64,000 nt of DNA from Lentilactobacillus kosonis (lineage in GTDB: Bacteria > Bacillota > Bacilli > Lactobacillales > Lactobacillaceae): positions 310,001 to 374,000 of the forward strand of contig NZ_BEXA01000003.1 of assembly GCF_003864335.1 (NCBI RefSeq), in the 5' to 3' direction. This document shows, piece after piece, positions 39,447-49,101 of this stretch; position 1 is the stretch's first letter; each line of letters begins with the position of its first letter. The translations under genes and the position numbers were made by a program. Below the pieces are notes generated by a model. That model ran no database searches and was not told the DNA's origin. It saw nothing but the letters and a program-made list of their open reading frames with translations.

Positions 39447-40162
39447 CTATTTAATGTATGAAGGAAAATCATTCTTAGGTTCAACGCCCATTTCAGACAA
39501 CAGTTTAATACCCACTTCTCTACCAGCCATAACTGCCTGTCTAACAGCACCAGAATCACCGCTGATATGAAGAGTCCCTTCGTTTGAGAAACTTGTTCCG
39601 CGGGATGGAGATGCAAACGATAGCACATCGACGCCTGCGGTTTTAACTGCAGTATCACCCATAACTACCCCAATACCTGCTGGGGCGCCACAGATAAGAC
39701 CATAAGCTTTGCCAATTGGAGCACCAAAAGCAACGTGGCAAGCTCCAGCCGCACTAGCAGTAAATTGAAGCTCCAAATGTCCTGCTGGTGAATTGTAAAC
39801 ATCACCAAAGGTTCTGCTTAAATTATCTAATGCTACTTGGATTGCTTGACGAACATCTGAAGGGTCATACCCACCAATGATGATCAATGAACCATGACCT
39901 GCTCCGCCTTTAGTATCTCTTGGCCATTCAATATCAATAACCTCAGTATTAGTAGCTTTCACAGCTTCATCCATTGCCATTACTTGAGGACCAGCACCAG
40001 TTCTGGCGCTTAGAATTCCAATGACTGAATATTTTTTGTTTACTCTTAAGTTGTCAAGTAAAAGTGGATCAACGCTGGGAATGCACATTCCAATCGTGTC
40101 ACCAATTTCGCTTGAGCCAACAAATTCTGGAATTGAACTTGTTGAATTTAGAAGTTATTCAA
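39447..40162 (-). CDS. pduB: microcompartment shell trimer PduB (one frameshift)
   Basis: The tandem-BMC shell protein of about 238 residues has IGILSARTGAGPQVMAMDEAV in the first domain and GAPAGIGVVMGDTAVKTAGVD in the second. One missing base at AA 40152-40153 cuts off the first residues; repair gives NNFLNSTSSIPEFVGSSEIG, the conserved N-terminal extension that in Salmonella links the shell to the enzyme core. The start is TTG 40162 after GGAGG. Confidence 0.95.
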
Positions 40163-40226
40163 TTTCTTTCCTCCTCTTTCGATCACTTATCTTGACGAAT
40201 AAGTATGTTGCTCAAGCTTAGAATTA

Positions 40227-40513
40227 TTACTTCTTGTCCAAGCCTGTTGGCAAAATCTTTTCAACGTCAGTATGTGGACGAGGAATTACATAGTTAGAAA
40301 GAACTTCACCAATGTTTTCCGCAGCGGTTACACCAGCATCAACAGCGGCTTTACGGCTCCAACATCCCCACGAACCATTACAGTAACTAATCCATGACCA
40401 ATTTTTTCTTGACCCACAAGGTCAACATTAGCAGCCTTGACCATTGCGTCGGCAGCTTCGATAGATGCAACTAAGCCTTTAGTTTCAATTAATCCGAGAG
40501 CTTCTTGTTCCAT
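40227..40513 (-). CDS. pduA: microcompartment shell hexamer PduA (one frameshift)
   Basis: The BMC protein of about 95 residues ([20 protein letters not shown]) is the first gene of the operon. One missing base at TTT 40350-40352 truncates it as read; repair restores [19 protein letters not shown] and ends at 40227. It forms the hexameric tiles and substrate pores of the shell. AGGAGG precedes the ATG. Confidence 0.95.
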
Positions 40514-40561
40514 AAGAATAAATCCTCCTAATATATATAATATTTAGTGTACTTTCTTTTC

Positions 40562-40580
40562 TGAAAGCACTTTCATTATA
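40562..40580 (-). promoter_or_regulatory. pdu operon -10 box with overlapping cre site
   Basis: On the minus strand TATAAT (40580-40575) is followed immediately by TGAAAGTGCTTTCA (40575-40562), which differs from the cre consensus TGWAANCGNTNWCA at one position and is almost palindromic. No good -35 is present 16-18 bp upstream, as expected for a promoter that needs an activator such as PocR. CcpA bound here would block the start of transcription when glucose is present. Confidence 0.75.
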
Positions 40581-40691
40581 TTGAAAATAAATAGCAATAT
40601 TTTGGGAACTTTGCACTTTTTTATGATTGATAAGAACATCACAATGACAAACAAATACAAATTAAGACAATAATTTAACATTCCAAAAATA

Positions 40692-40739
40692 AAAAACGAC
40701 CATTAACACTCTCTGCATCAGCAAAGAACATTAATGGTC
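40692..40739 (-). terminator. intrinsic terminator of the cobalamin operon
   Basis: On the minus strand gaccattaa / ttaatggtc arms are followed by six T. It lies between the hemD stop and the pdu promoter, so it separates the two operons. Confidence 0.8.
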
Positions 40740-40759
40740 AATATTTTCATTTCTAACAA

Positions 40760-41452
40760 TTAAAGTGAATCATCATAAATCTTATAAATTGCATCCTCAA
40801 GCCGCTTAGATCCCTTGGCACAGTAAGCATTACTACCCAATACATCCTTAATTACCTTTTGCGTTGCTTTGCCTAAAGTATAGTATTCAGCACTATTTAT
40901 AAATGACAAATCTGTTCCAATCAACCTTCTAAAGTTAGACGGACTAGTAACTAAGATTTTCTGATAATCTCGAGTTCCTAATTGTTTCATAACCGCTAAC
41001 CGGTCTGCTCGGCTCCACTCATTCCGATATACAATTACCTGATTAATATTTATGTCACTATCATCAATGAGGGATTTGTTTCCGCGCAAAAACACGGTCG
41101 TTTTCAGCAAATTATTGGCTTTTAAACTAGCGATTATTTTCATTTCATCAGCATCTTTAGCCACTACGATGTGATTATTAATCCCTGATGAACTGTGGCA
41201 GCAATCTTAGCCGTTAGTGCAATTATTATTGAATCACGATTTATTATTAAATGGCCTTTTTTATTGTATTAGCAACGAAATTACTTGTTACCAAGAGATA
41301 CCTACTTGTATCAATCATTCGATTATCTGCTTCAGAAATATCTTGAAGTACTAATCTATTGAACGGAACGAAAATGGCCTTCCAACTGATGATAATCGTC
41401 TTCTTAATTCTGTACTAACCTTACTTTCAGCATATGTAATCAAAATATTCAT
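40760..41452 (-). CDS. hemD: stand-alone uroporphyrinogen-III synthase (three frameshifts)
   Basis: After repair of three missing bases (TT 41380-41381, AAA 41249-41251, CCC 41183-41185) this is one protein of about 231 residues: MNILITYAESKVSTELRRRL, VGKAIFVPFNRLVLQDI, VTSNFVANTIKKAI, and later VTSPSNFRRL with YYTLGKATQKVIKDV. The two VTS-x-N/S segments and the late T-x-G-K-A-T are the HemD pattern. The enzyme closes hydroxymethylbilane to uroporphyrinogen III. It is the last gene of the cobalamin operon. ATG 41452 follows TAGGAGA. A second HemD-like domain is fused to CobA at 54690-56069. Confidence 0.82.
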
Positions 41453-41460
41453 AATTTCTC

Positions 41461-42042
41461 CTACAAATTACTTTCAAAGCTTAGCTCCCCATTATTAGTG
41501 TTTATCACTGAGTAGTATCCAGCTTTAAAATTATCGTCATAAAAACTACTATCACTATCAAAATATTGGTGAATTAATCTTAATACGCCCTGATGAGCCA
41601 CTATCAAGATACTTTGGTTTCCATATTTAGAAACAATCTCATCTAATGAACTGAATACCCTGTGCTTAAAATTTTTAAATCCCTCGGCTTTTGGTGGCAC
41701 ATACCCAAAAGTATCATCCAACCATGCCTGCCATTCGACTGGAAATTCAGCTTCAATCTGGTCAGCATCTGCGCCTTCCCATGCGCCAAAATCCATTTCA
41801 TTTAGGCGTGGATCTTTAATCCACGGGATATTATGCCGATTATTTAAGATAACTTCAGTTGTGGCAACCGCTCGTTTAAGCGTACTTGAGATCACTACTT
41901 GAAATTGACAATCTGCAAGTTTATCAGCTAACTCTTGGGCTTGCTCATAACCTTTATCATCAAGATCAACATCCATCGCACCGTAAAACTTATGTTGTTT
42001 ATTCAGTTCAGTTTCTCCATGTCGGGTCAGATAAATTATCAC
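41461..42042 (-). CDS. cobC: alpha-ribazole phosphatase, histidine phosphatase family
   Basis: The complete 193-residue enzyme has RHGETELN and the second histidine in IVAHQGVLRL; its context with cobS and cobU assigns it as CobC. It removes the 5'-phosphate from alpha-ribazole phosphate or adenosylcobalamin phosphate at the end of nucleotide-loop assembly. The start is GTG 42042, overlapping the cobS stop by 4 bp (GTGA). Confidence 0.92.
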   Translation of the reverse strand: MIIYLTRHGETELNKQHKFYGAMDVDLDDKGYEQAQELADKLADCQFQVVISSTLKRAVATTEVILNNRHNIPWIKDPRLNEMDFGAWEGADADQIEAEFPVEWQAWLDDTFGYVPPKAEGFKNFKHRVFSSLDEIVSKYGNQSILIVAHQGVLRLIHQYFDSDSSFYDDNFKAGYYSVINTNNGELSFESNL

Positions 42043-42815
42043 AACATTCCACCTAGGTTAGAAAGATTTATCCCTACGTAAACTAGTAGGAATACCACTT
42101 GGCTAATTTCAGCAAAACAACCAACTGTATCACCGGTCATTCCACTGAAAAGGCCATAAATATATCGTCGATACAACACGGCAACTATGAACACAGCAAC
42201 GTAACTAATAAGTCCCGAAATTCCTAAAAGTAAGAATGTGACTACCATTGCAAATATCTGATCGAACACAATTCTCCAAGTTGATATGCCTTCCCAAATG
42301 CTGGCTAATCCGCCACCTTTACCGGCGTACTTCATCTTGTAAAAGTTAAAACTAATTCCTGTTTTAGCATACATAACCACAACTGCCGCTAATAATGACA
42401 TCTTAGAGATTGAAAAACCAGCGTTGCTCAAACAAACTCCTAGACCGATCATAATGGCATAAAAATATAGCAATGCAAGGGTTCCCATAGTTCCAAGGCG
42501 ACTATCTTTCATAATGGTGAGCATTTTGTCGACTGTTCTCGAAGAAAAAATTCCATCTGCTGAATCAGCTAGGGCATCCAAATGGAACCCGCCAGTAATA
42601 ATGCCATCACCAATCAAGAACAAGATCCATGCAAACCAAATCGGAAAAATTTGACACCAAATCCAAAAGATTCCTGCCTCGATCAGTCCTAGAATGATTC
42701 CAAACAGTGAAAAGTATTGAATGTTATTCTTGAATTTCTCCTCTGGATGCTGAATTTCTACTGGAATGGAAATTCTAGTAAAAAACTGCGCATACAATAT
42801 TAAGCCCTTTAACAT
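42039..42815 (-). CDS. cobS: adenosylcobalamin (5'-phosphate) synthase
   Basis: The complete 258-residue multi-helix membrane enzyme contains the CobS signature GGFHLDALADSADGIFSS and MKDSRLGTMG. It joins adenosyl-GDP-cobinamide with alpha-ribazole (phosphate). The frame is intact. Confidence 0.95.
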   Translation of the reverse strand: MLKGLILYAQFFTRISIPVEIQHPEEKFKNNIQYFSLFGIILGLIEAGIFWIWCQIFPIWFAWILFLIGDGIITGGFHLDALADSADGIFSSRTVDKMLTIMKDSRLGTMGTLALLYFYAIMIGLGVCLSNAGFSISKMSLLAAVVVMYAKTGISFNFYKMKYAGKGGGLASIWEGISTWRIVFDQIFAMVVTFLLLGISGLISYVAVFIVAVLYRRYIYGLFSGMTGDTVGCFAEISQVVFLLVYVGINLSNLGGML

Positions 42816-42824
42816 ATATAACCC

Positions 42825-43409
42825 CTACTTTATTTTATTAGGTATCCCGGAAATTACGAACGTAACTTCAGATGATTCCTTTGCAAGAAGCTGATTAACT
42901 AGTCCATATAAATCACGAAGAATTCTAGTTTGTTTAGTGCCCGGCACAACCCCTAAGCCAACTTCGTTAGTTACCAAAACTATCTTAGAGTTGCTCTCCT
43001 TAACAGCTGTGATAATTGCCTTTATTTCCTGGATTACTCGGTTATTAATGGCGTTAATATCGTCGGTCGAAAAACGTTCTATTTTTTCATCTATCTGTGC
43101 GAAATCATTTGTTGGACTAACAAAGTTATAAAATAAATTTGTTACCAGCATAGTGACATCATCCAACAAAAATAATTCTGCTGCCGATTTAGAAATAAAT
43201 GTCGCCAATCCTTCATATCGTTCCTCAGTAGTCCAAGAATCCGGACGGCGTTCCTGGTGTCGTTTAATTCTTAAATCCATTTCTGGATCGTTGGCAAGCT
43301 TGATTCCGGTAGCAATGTAGCAGACATCTTTGGTCTCCATAGCTAACTGCTCTGCATATTCAGACTTGCCACTTTTGGCACCACCGGTTACTAGAACGAT
43401 ATTATTCAT
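42825..43409 (-). CDS. cobU: adenosylcobinamide kinase / guanylyltransferase
   Basis: The complete 194-residue bifunctional enzyme has the P-loop VTGGAKSGKSEYAE and VTNEVGLGVVPG, both conserved in CobU. It phosphorylates adenosylcobinamide and attaches GMP. ATG 43409 overlaps the preceding stop by one base. Confidence 0.95.
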   Translation of the reverse strand: MNNIVLVTGGAKSGKSEYAEQLAMETKDVCYIATGIKLANDPEMDLRIKRHQERRPDSWTTEERYEGLATFISKSAAELFLLDDVTMLVTNLFYNFVSPTNDFAQIDEKIERFSTDDINAINNRVIQEIKAIITAVKESNSKIVLVTNEVGLGVVPGTKQTRILRDLYGLVNQLLAKESSEVTFVISGIPNKIK

Positions 43410-45436
43410 TATTTATTTACTTCCTTATCAAGATTAAACAAATATTTTGTCTGAGGAAATGCTCGTTCAAACTCAGCCTTTCCGTCACTCTTAACAGCAA
43501 CCAAAACAACCGTTGCTGGACCAGCTGATTTATGAAAAGAATCATCTTGTAACAATTCAGAATTCACCGCTAATCCATGAGTTTTAGCCATTTCAGTCAC
43601 TTCATAGGCGATTCCCTTAGAACCAACCGGAAGCATATCAACAACCTGACTGTTATCTCTGATAGTTCTTACCAAGTCGTATGAGAAAATGCCGTCCAAG
43701 TTAGCTTTAACTTCTTCACCAACCAATGGCCGACCAATTTGATATATGCTTGCCTGATTAAGTGGTGAGTCATTGATGTTTTTATCATACTTACCAATTA
43801 CGGTAACCCCCACTGATGTGGTTTTAGTCACCATATTATCTTCAGTACTTCCATTAATCGAAATATCTAAGCCTGCTGTTTGTAATTCGCCCTTTAATCC
43901 CTGAATAATCGTTTTCCCTGTTGGATTCATCTCATTACCAATTGTATCAACAACGGCAATCGGGGTAGCTCCAAAGCAAATCAACTCTAACAAAGGGACT
44001 CTAAGTGAATAAGCGGCAGAAATAGCAGGATCAATGTCAACTTCATCTAAATCTTTATGACCAATTCCAGCACTGACATCACAGGCAATAGCTAAATTAT
44101 TATCACCCAAACCAATTAACGTTAAATCTCTAAACTGCGTCATGTCTTTATTCCTTAGCTTTTTCATAGCAACATCGAAGGCAGTGATTGTCTTTTGGAT
44201 GTCTCCATCAGTATGTTTACTAGTCATAAAGTTGGTTTCGAATTCAGAAGGAGCGGTGTAAATTCCTTGTTTAATTAGTTCATTAAAGAATTTAGCAAAG
44301 AACTTTTGATCACTCTTTTGAACATCCGCAAAGTTATTCACAGGTCCGGCATTGAAGAAGTAACTCCACATAGTTCCGACGTGATGCACAGTAATCGGAA
44401 CGTTATTTTGGTCAGCAACCTTTTTAATACCTTCAGTTAAGGTATCAACTTTACCGATCATTTGTGCATACAAATCATCATTTAACTGTTTTAAAGTACT
44501 AATTCCACCAGTCATTGCCAGTGGATTACCAGACAACGTTCCTGCATGATAAATTTTTCCGGCTGGAGTGATTTCGCTCATGATATCTTTACGACCACCA
44601 AATACTCCAACGGGAAGTCCACCACCGACCACTTTACCTAGTGTGGTTAGGTCTGGGGTGATGTTGTATAGTGATTGGGCACCATGGAAGGCTGCCCGGA
44701 AGCCAGACATGACTTCATCAAAGATTAATAATGAGCCATGCTTAGTCGTTTCACTTCTTAACGTATCCAAGAATGCTTGAGTCCCAGGAATAACTCCCAT
44801 GTTCCCAGCAATTGGTTCTACGATTGCACAGGCAATTTCATCACCATGGTTATCAAACAATTCCTTAACTGCATCAATGTCATTGTATGCAACGGTATAT
44901 GTGTCATAAGCCAAATCCTTAGGGACACCAGGTGATGTATTGATATCAAATGTGGCAACTCCTGATCCAGCATCCACGAGCAGTGAATCACTATGACCAT
45001 GATAATTACCAACAAACTTCAGAATCTTTTCACGATTAGTGAATCCACGAGCTAATCTGATTGCACTCATCGTTGCTTCAGTTCCTGATGAAACCATTCT
45101 CATCATTTCAATTGAGGGCACAATTGAAGTAATCATTTTTGCTAAATCAGTTTCCAAGGTTGTTGGCGCACCATAACTAGTTCCCTTTTCGACTGCGCCC
45201 TTTAATTCTTTAACAACTTCATCATCGGCATGCCCCAAAATTAGTGGTCCCCATGATAAAACGTAATCGACATACTCATTACCATCGATATCAAAAATAT
45301 GTGATCCCTTTCCATGGTCAATAAAAAGTGGGTTTCCACCAACATTCTTAAAAGCCCGAACAGGACTATTTACCCCGCCAGGAAAGTATTTGCTTGCTTC
45401 AATATAAGCATTTTTAGAATTCTCAGTTGGATTCAT
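43409..45436 (-). CDS. hemL: glutamate-1-semialdehyde aminomutase fused to an AIR-synthase-like domain (CblS-like)
   Basis: The intact 675-residue frame has two parts. Residues 1 to about 430 are Hem[13 protein letters not shown], the PLP region [27 protein letters not shown] and [18 protein letters not shown] with the catalytic Lys. It makes 5-aminolevulinate. Residues about 432-675 form a second domain starting [20 protein letters not shown], with [30 protein letters not shown] and [11 protein letters not shown]. That is an AIR synthase/ThiL-type ATP-binding fold, as in the alpha-ribazole kinase CblS of Listeria-like B12 salvage. The kinase role is inferred. The ribosome site and start follow hemB by 2 bp. 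Confidence 0.9.
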   Translation of the reverse strand: MNPTENSKNAYIEASKYFPGGVNSPVRAFKNVGGNPLFIDHGKGSHIFDIDGNEYVDYVLSWGPLILGHADDEVVKELKGAVEKGTSYGAPTTLETDLAKMITSIVPSIEMMRMVSSGTEATMSAIRLARGFTNREKILKFVGNYHGHSDSLLVDAGSGVATFDINTSPGVPKDLAYDTYTVAYNDIDAVKELFDNHGDEIACAIVEPIAGNMGVIPGTQAFLDTLRSETTKHGSLLIFDEVMSGFRAAFHGAQSLYNITPDLTTLGKVVGGGLPVGVFGGRKDIMSEITPAGKIYHAGTLSGNPLAMTGGISTLKQLNDDLYAQMIGKVDTLTEGIKKVADQNNVPITVHHVGTMWSYFFNAGPVNNFADVQKSDQKFFAKFFNELIKQGIYTAPSEFETNFMTSKHTDGDIQKTITAFDVAMKKLRNKDMTQFRDLTLIGLGDNNLAIACDVSAGIGHKDLDEVDIDPAISAAYSLRVPLLELICFGATPIAVVDTIGNEMNPTGKTIIQGLKGELQTAGLDISINGSTEDNMVTKTTSVGVTVIGKYDKNINDSPLNQASIYQIGRPLVGEEVKANLDGIFSYDLVRTIRDNSQVVDMLPVGSKGIAYEVTEMAKTHGLAVNSELLQDDSFHKSAGPATVVLVAVKSDGKAEFERAFPQTKYLFNLDKEVNK

Positions 45437-45438
45437 TA

Positions 45439-46419
45439 TTAAAAGTTTTCTCCTTCATTGATTCTCTTTGCAACATCTTTTGCAAAGTAAGTGATGATCA
45501 AATCAGCACCGGCCCGCTTCATTCCTACCAAGGTTTCTTGAACAATTTTGTCTTCATCAATCCAACCGTTTTGAGCTGCGGCTTTAATCATTGAATATTC
45601 TCCAGAAACGTTGTAAGCAACTAATGGTAGTACTGTATGATTCTTAATTTCTCTCATTACATCAAGAAAGGCCATTGATGGTTTTACCATTACAAAATCA
45701 GCGCCTTCTTTTTCATCACTAAGGACTTCCCGCATAGCATCCAACCGATTTGCTGGATCCATTTGATATCCCTTACGATCACCAAATTCTGGTGAACTGT
45801 CTGCAGCTTCTCTAAATGGGCCATAGAAGCTTGAAGCATATTTAACAGCATAAGACATAATTGGTGTATTAATAAAACCTGCCTCATCTAGACCAGCTCT
45901 GATTGATGCAACATAACCATCCATTGCATTAGATGGGGCGATGATATCTGCTCCTGCCTTCACTTGGCTAACAGCTGTTTTTGTGATGTAAGTCAATGAT
46001 TCGTCATTAAGAACTTCACCATCTTTAACTACCCCACAGTGGCCAGTTGAAGTGTATTCACAAAGACATGTATCGGCAATCACAATTAGTTCAGGATAAT
46101 TTTTCTTAATTAATCTAATTGCTTGTTGAACGATTCCATCGTCCTCCCAAGCACCAGTACCAACTTCATCCTTATGGTCGGGAAGGCCAAACATAATAAC
46201 AGATTTAACCCCTAATTTAACAATCTCATCAATTTCGTCTAAAACTGAATCAATTCCAAATTGAAAAACTCCCGGCATGGATGAAATTTCTGTTTTCCCA
46301 GTAATGTTTGCATCAACAAATACTGGCATAATCAAATCATCTTTGTTCAAGTGGGTTTCTCTAACTAAATCTCGCATTGCTGCACTACTTCTAAGTCTCC
46401 GGTGTCTATCAAAATTCAT
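45439..46419 (-). CDS. hemB: porphobilinogen synthase (delta-aminolevulinate dehydratase)
   Basis: The complete enzyme of about 326 residues condenses two 5-aminolevulinates to porphobilinogen. It has the zinc cysteines in [14 protein letters not shown], Schiff-base lysine regions [11 protein letters not shown]-like (here [17 protein letters not shown]) and MVKPSM, and [10 protein letters not shown] choose ATG 46419 ([10 protein letters not shown]) 7 bases after GGGAG; upstream in-frame starts add a non-conserved leader. Confidence 0.96.
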   Translation of the reverse strand: MNFDRHRRLRSSAAMRDLVRETHLNKDDLIMPVFVDANITGKTEISSMPGVFQFGIDSVLDEIDEIVKLGVKSVIMFGLPDHKDEVGTGAWEDDGIVQQAIRLIKKNYPELIVIADTCLCEYTSTGHCGVVKDGEVLNDESLTYITKTAVSQVKAGADIIAPSNAMDGYVASIRAGLDEAGFINTPIMSYAVKYASSFYGPFREAADSSPEFGDRKGYQMDPANRLDAMREVLSDEKEGADFVMVKPSMAFLDVMREIKNHTVLPLVAYNVSGEYSMIKAAAQNGWIDEDKIVQETLVGMKRAGADLIITYFAKDVAKRINEGENF

Positions 46420-46447
46420 CATTAAACTCCCTTTCAATTAATTCCCA

Positions 46448-47359
46448 TTAATATAGTAGATCCATTATTCCATTAGCTTGCATCTTGATGGCCATATCCC
46501 GGCCAACATTTGCATCATCTTTAGTTAATGCGCTATCAGTAACAAAGTGTTTACCATCTGAAGATGCAACCAAACCAGTAAATTTAATCTGATCATCCTT
46601 AGGTTCGGCAAAGCTACCAATTGGAAAATTACAACTGCCACCAAGACCATCTAAAAATGACCGTTCAATGTCAACACATCTTCTAGTTACTTCGTCATTG
46701 ATCTGATTCAAAAGATTCAAAGTGTCTTTATCCGCTGCCCGACATTCAACTGCAATTGCACCTTGGCCAGCAGCAGGTAATAACTCATTTTTTAAATTAA
46801 GCACATTGTACTTACTAATATCGATTCCTAACCGGCTAATTCCAGCTTCCGCTAGAATGACACCATCAAGATTTTCAGATTCGATTTTGTTAATTCTGGT
46901 TTCAACATTCCCTCGAATTGGAATAATCGAAACATCATCTCGTAGATGAAGGATCTGTCCTTGTCTGCGAACACTATTTGTACCGATTCTTGCTGCTCTT
47001 GGTAAATCAGCTAAACTGGCAAACTTCTGCTTTGAAATGAGCAAATCGAACGGCGAAGCTCGCTTCAAAATGGCACCAATTGTAACTCGAGAATCAAGTT
47101 CAGGAGTAACATCCTTTAAACTATGAACTGCAAAATCAATTTGACCTTCTGCCAATTCATTCTCAATTTCCTTAATAAAAACTCCCTTACCACCAATTTT
47201 TTGAAGACTTTCTTTTAATCTGACGTCTCCTTCAGTGGTAATTTCTTTGATTTCAAACTCAATATCAGGATTCAGCTGGCTTAACTGCTTAACAACCATT
47301 CTAGTTTGAACAAGTGCTAAATTACTTTTTCGTGAGCCAACAACAAACTTAGATTTCAT
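46448..47359 (-). CDS. hemC: hydroxymethylbilane synthase (porphobilinogen deaminase)
   Basis: The complete 303-residue enzyme polymerises four porphobilinogens. It starts VVGSRKSNLALVQTRMV, has FAVHSLKDV and SVRRQGQIL, and the dipyrromethane cofactor cysteine in GGSCNFPIG. The frame is intact. Confidence 0.96.
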   Translation of the reverse strand: MKSKFVVGSRKSNLALVQTRMVVKQLSQLNPDIEFEIKEITTEGDVRLKESLQKIGGKGVFIKEIENELAEGQIDFAVHSLKDVTPELDSRVTIGAILKRASPFDLLISKQKFASLADLPRAARIGTNSVRRQGQILHLRDDVSIIPIRGNVETRINKIESENLDGVILAEAGISRLGIDISKYNVLNLKNELLPAAGQGAIAVECRAADKDTLNLLNQINDEVTRRCVDIERSFLDGLGGSCNFPIGSFAEPKDDQIKFTGLVASSDGKHFVTDSALTKDDANVGRDMAIKMQANGIMDLLY

Positions 47360-47363
47360 AAAT

Positions 47364-48625
47364 TTACCTCTCGTTTAAAAAGTTCTTTGGTAGCCCAAAA
47401 ATGTCACAAAAGAAGTCCAAATCAACTTTCGCATCGTCTTGAACAGAAAGCTCTTTAATCTGCTTAATTGGTTCTTTGATAATTTGATTGATGATGCTCT
47501 TCATATGCTTGCTAATGACTTTCTTCTCATGATCATCTAAATCAGGAAGTTTTCGCATTAAACTATCATAGGCATTAGCCTCAATTGACAGTGAAGATTC
47601 CCGAAGTTGTTTAATTACTGGCACAACATGCAATTGCTTTTGCCAGACATAAAATTCTTCAACCGCTTGGGGAATAAACTGCTTAACTTGTTCAATCATG
47701 TCGTGTTTTAAATCTGAATTAGCGACTAAAATACCATCTAAATCGTCGATGTTATAACCATGAATGTTATCGACATCATTATTTATATGAATATTTCTTG
47801 GCACTCCAAGATCAACTGCAACCTGAAGTCGTGAATACGAGCCATCTAATTCTAAAATTGCTCGTCGACTCGATGTTGCAGCAACAACGGCATCGAAATT
47901 ATCAATATCTTCAGTTAACTTACCAAACTCTCTGGCAGTCACCGAAGGAAATTCACTAGCAATTTCATCCGCACTTGCCATAGTCCGATTATACACAACG
48001 ATTTCATCGTATCCCATTGTGCTAGCATTTTCGATTACGTGTCTACCAATTTCACCAGTCCGACAACTGCTAACCTTTTACCAGTTAATGTTCCTAAATG
48101 CGCTTTGATCTCATGCAATCCCGCTTGGTAGGAAGTCATCGAAAGTTCTGTCATTCGATACTCCGTATGCATTTTTTTAGAGAAGGTAATCGCTTGTTTG
48201 AATAAGTGTTGAAAATAGCCCCTACAGTCTGCCGCTTTTCGCTAATCGCAAATGCATTCTTGACTTGCCCAAGAATTTGAACTTCACCGACATTTAGTGA
48301 ATCAAGACCTGTTGTAACTTCAAATAAATGAGTAATCGCGTCCCGTTTTGATTGAATAACTGCCAAATTTTTCAATTTCTTTTAATGATACATTAAACCA
48401 CCGGGCAAGAAATCGCTTAAGGTAGTACTGCCCAGTATGGATTTGATCAACAACTGCGTAAATTTCGGTCCGATTACAAGTCGATAGAATAACATTTTCT
48501 AGGATACTTTTTTCCGAATTTAATGCACTGTTAGCTGCTGGTAATTCACTTTTTGAGAATACAAAGTTTTCTCTGATATCTAACGGCAACTTTTTAAAGT
48601 CTAATCCAATATAAATTACAAACAT
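47364..48625 (-). CDS. hemA: glutamyl-tRNA reductase (three frameshifts)
   Basis: This enzyme of about 420 residues reduces glutamyl-tRNA to glutamate-1-semialdehyde, the first committed step of tetrapyrrole synthesis. The catalytic Cys is in [36 protein letters not shown] and [12 protein letters not shown] follow. Missing bases at 48204-48205 (repair: [14 protein letters not shown]) and 48060-48061 (repair: [11 protein letters not shown]) are clear. A third shift near 48360-48370 joins KEIEK to [17 protein letters not shown], but whether it is an extra base or two missing ones is uncertain. Confidence 0.93.
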
Positions 48626-48640
48626 GCCTTTTCCCCTTCA

Positions 48641-49090
48641 TTAACTTAAACTACTACTTAACCATTGCTTAATCTTGTTTTTTATCTGTTTGGCCTTACT
48701 AGGAGAATCCCCGTTGGTCGAAACAGTTATCATAATTCCATTTTCTTCAATGACCGCTAAATTATAGAAACTTGATTGTTGCTTATTACTGGTGTTATTA
48801 ACCAGTTGAAACTGACTAGCTTCAGCAACAATCTGTTCATTGACATCATTATTATCGGTACAGGCAAAAATCAATTCCATGTTTTCGACTAATGATCGCT
48901 CATATTTCTTTTTAATCCACGTTACCTTAGCACTATCAATTTTATCGCTAATCGCTGGACTAATCACGGTAACTTTAGCATTTTTTGCCAAAAGACCGGC
49001 AACTTTTCTTGCAGCAACGTTTCCCCCGCCCACAACCGCGATCTTTTTATTGGCAATATCAATTAGAATTGGGTACGGTTCCTTCATCAA
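48641..49090 (-). CDS. precorrin-2 dehydrogenase (CysG N-domain / Met8p-like)
   Basis: The complete 149-residue protein has the NAD-binding motif IAVVGGGNVAARKVAGLL and the conserved FACTDNNDVNEQI and STNGDSPSKAKQIK. It oxidises precorrin-2 to sirohydrochlorin (factor II), the substrate of CbiK. In lactobacillar B12 clusters it is sometimes called sirA or hemX/ylnF-like. It lies between cobQ and hemA. Confidence 0.92.
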   Translation of the reverse strand: MMKEPYPILIDIANKKIAVVGGGNVAARKVAGLLAKNAKVTVISPAISDKIDSAKVTWIKKKYERSLVENMELIFACTDNNDVNEQIVAEASQFQLVNNTSNKQQSSFYNLAVIEENGIMITVSTNGDSPSKAKQIKNKIKQWLSSSLS

Positions 49091-49101
49091 TCTGCTCCCT
49101 A

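Noticed and set aside
24349-40513. Decay of the pdu operon into pseudogenes
   Set aside because: Each break is one base in a homopolymer, the frames on both sides are conserved, and the same pattern affects essential-type genes such as pgm outside the island.
43409-45436. The hemL-CblS-like fusion as a product of a sequencing error joining two genes
   Set aside because: The frame is continuous with a plausible linker, there is no ribosome site with a good start at the junction (about residue 430), and no homopolymer is suspicious there; still worth read-level checking.
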